DNA of 6,027 bases from Actinomycetes bacterium. GTDB taxonomy: Bacteria; Actinomycetota; Acidimicrobiia; Acidimicrobiales; Palsa-688. Where the stretch lies: assembly GCA_021808425.1 (NCBI GenBank), contig JAKBBS010000087.1, forward strand, positions 7,026 to 13,052, given 5' to 3'. The notes below the pieces were generated by a model that saw only the letters and a list, made by a program, of their open reading frames with translations, made no database searches and had not been told where the DNA came from. The position numbers were made by a program, and so were the translations under genes. Numbering within the stretch: position 1 is the first letter of the stretch; the number at the start of each line of letters is the position of its first letter. Positions 5,896 through 6,027 of this stretch are shown one piece after another.

Positions 5896-5947
5896 TTCGC
5901 AGTTTCCTCAAATTGCTTTCAGCTTGACGATGAGCACTTAGCGTTTG

Positions 5948-6019
5948 CTCGGGGGGGAGGACTCGAACCCCCAACAACAGGGCCAGAACCTGTCGTGTTG
6001 CCGATTACACCACCCCCGA
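5948..6019 (-). tRNA. tRNA-Gln, anticodon CUG
   Basis: On the minus strand this folds as a 72-base cloverleaf: acceptor stem TCGGGGG with CCCCCGA, a D-arm with GTGT/ACAC, an anticodon stem ACAGG/CCTGT closing loop TTCTGGC, and a T-arm GGGGG-TTCGAGT-CCTCC containing one G-U pair. The anticodon CTG (complement of 5984-5986) reads CAG, glutamine. The discriminator is G, and no CCA is encoded (the DNA continues AGC). The U1-A72 end pair is a usual feature of bacterial tRNA-Gln. Its promoter would lie beyond the right edge of the window. Confidence 0.97.
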
Positions 6020-6027
6020 AGGCGGTG

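Noticed and set aside
3294..6019. Integration att repeats formed from the tRNA 3' ends
   Set aside because: The two tRNA genes share only the common T-arm pattern. I saw no duplicated 3' tRNA segment and no integrase or transposase gene, so no mobile element is called.
1..6027. CRISPR array, toxin-antitoxin pair or defence genes
   Set aside because: No regularly spaced long repeats and no gene with such motifs were seen on either strand.

Overview
The window reads as chromosomal DNA of a high-GC Gram-positive bacterium, most likely an actinomycete in the broad sense (Actinomycetota). Reasons: GC is about 70-80% in sampled rows of the first half; one gene is a PIG-L deacetylase of the type seen in mycothiol metabolism; the NarL/DesK-type two-component pair is typical of the phylum; and neither tRNA gene encodes its 3' CCA. 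I cannot name genus or species.

Layout. (1) 1-151: non-coding tail with a perfect 10-bp inverted repeat. (2) 152-967, minus: a PIG-L/LmbE-family zinc amidase closest in motif pattern to mycothiol S-conjugate amidase. (3) 968-1547: a 580-bp divergent intergenic region with no convincing gene but several dyads, an 11-bp tandem repeat and a possible promoter. (4) 1548-2468 and 2488-3144, plus: a compact two-transmembrane histidine kinase and its LuxR/NarL-type response regulator, separated by 19 bp and clearly one operon. (5) 3145-3293: a short convergent gap. (6) 3294-3366, minus: tRNA-Glu(CUC), with a plausible promoter just upstream. (7) 3524-3838, minus: a 104-residue conserved-looking protein of unknown function. 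(8) 3883-5895, minus: a full-length GH42 beta-galactosidase. (9) 5948-6019, minus: tRNA-Gln(CUG).

How they work together. The kinase and regulator form a signalling unit; no obvious target such as a transporter sits beside them, and the dyads upstream make autoregulation a reasonable guess. The GH42 enzyme and the small protein lie 44 bp apart on the same strand and are probably co-transcribed. They sit between two tRNA genes that are neighbours in many actinobacteria, and the middle of the GH42 gene is visibly lower in GC than the left half of the window. This suggests a sugar-utilisation cassette inserted between tRNA-Gln and tRNA-Glu, although no integrase or clear att repeats are visible.

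No wholly new system is evident. The least-explained items are the 104-residue protein and the repeat-rich leader of the two-component operon.
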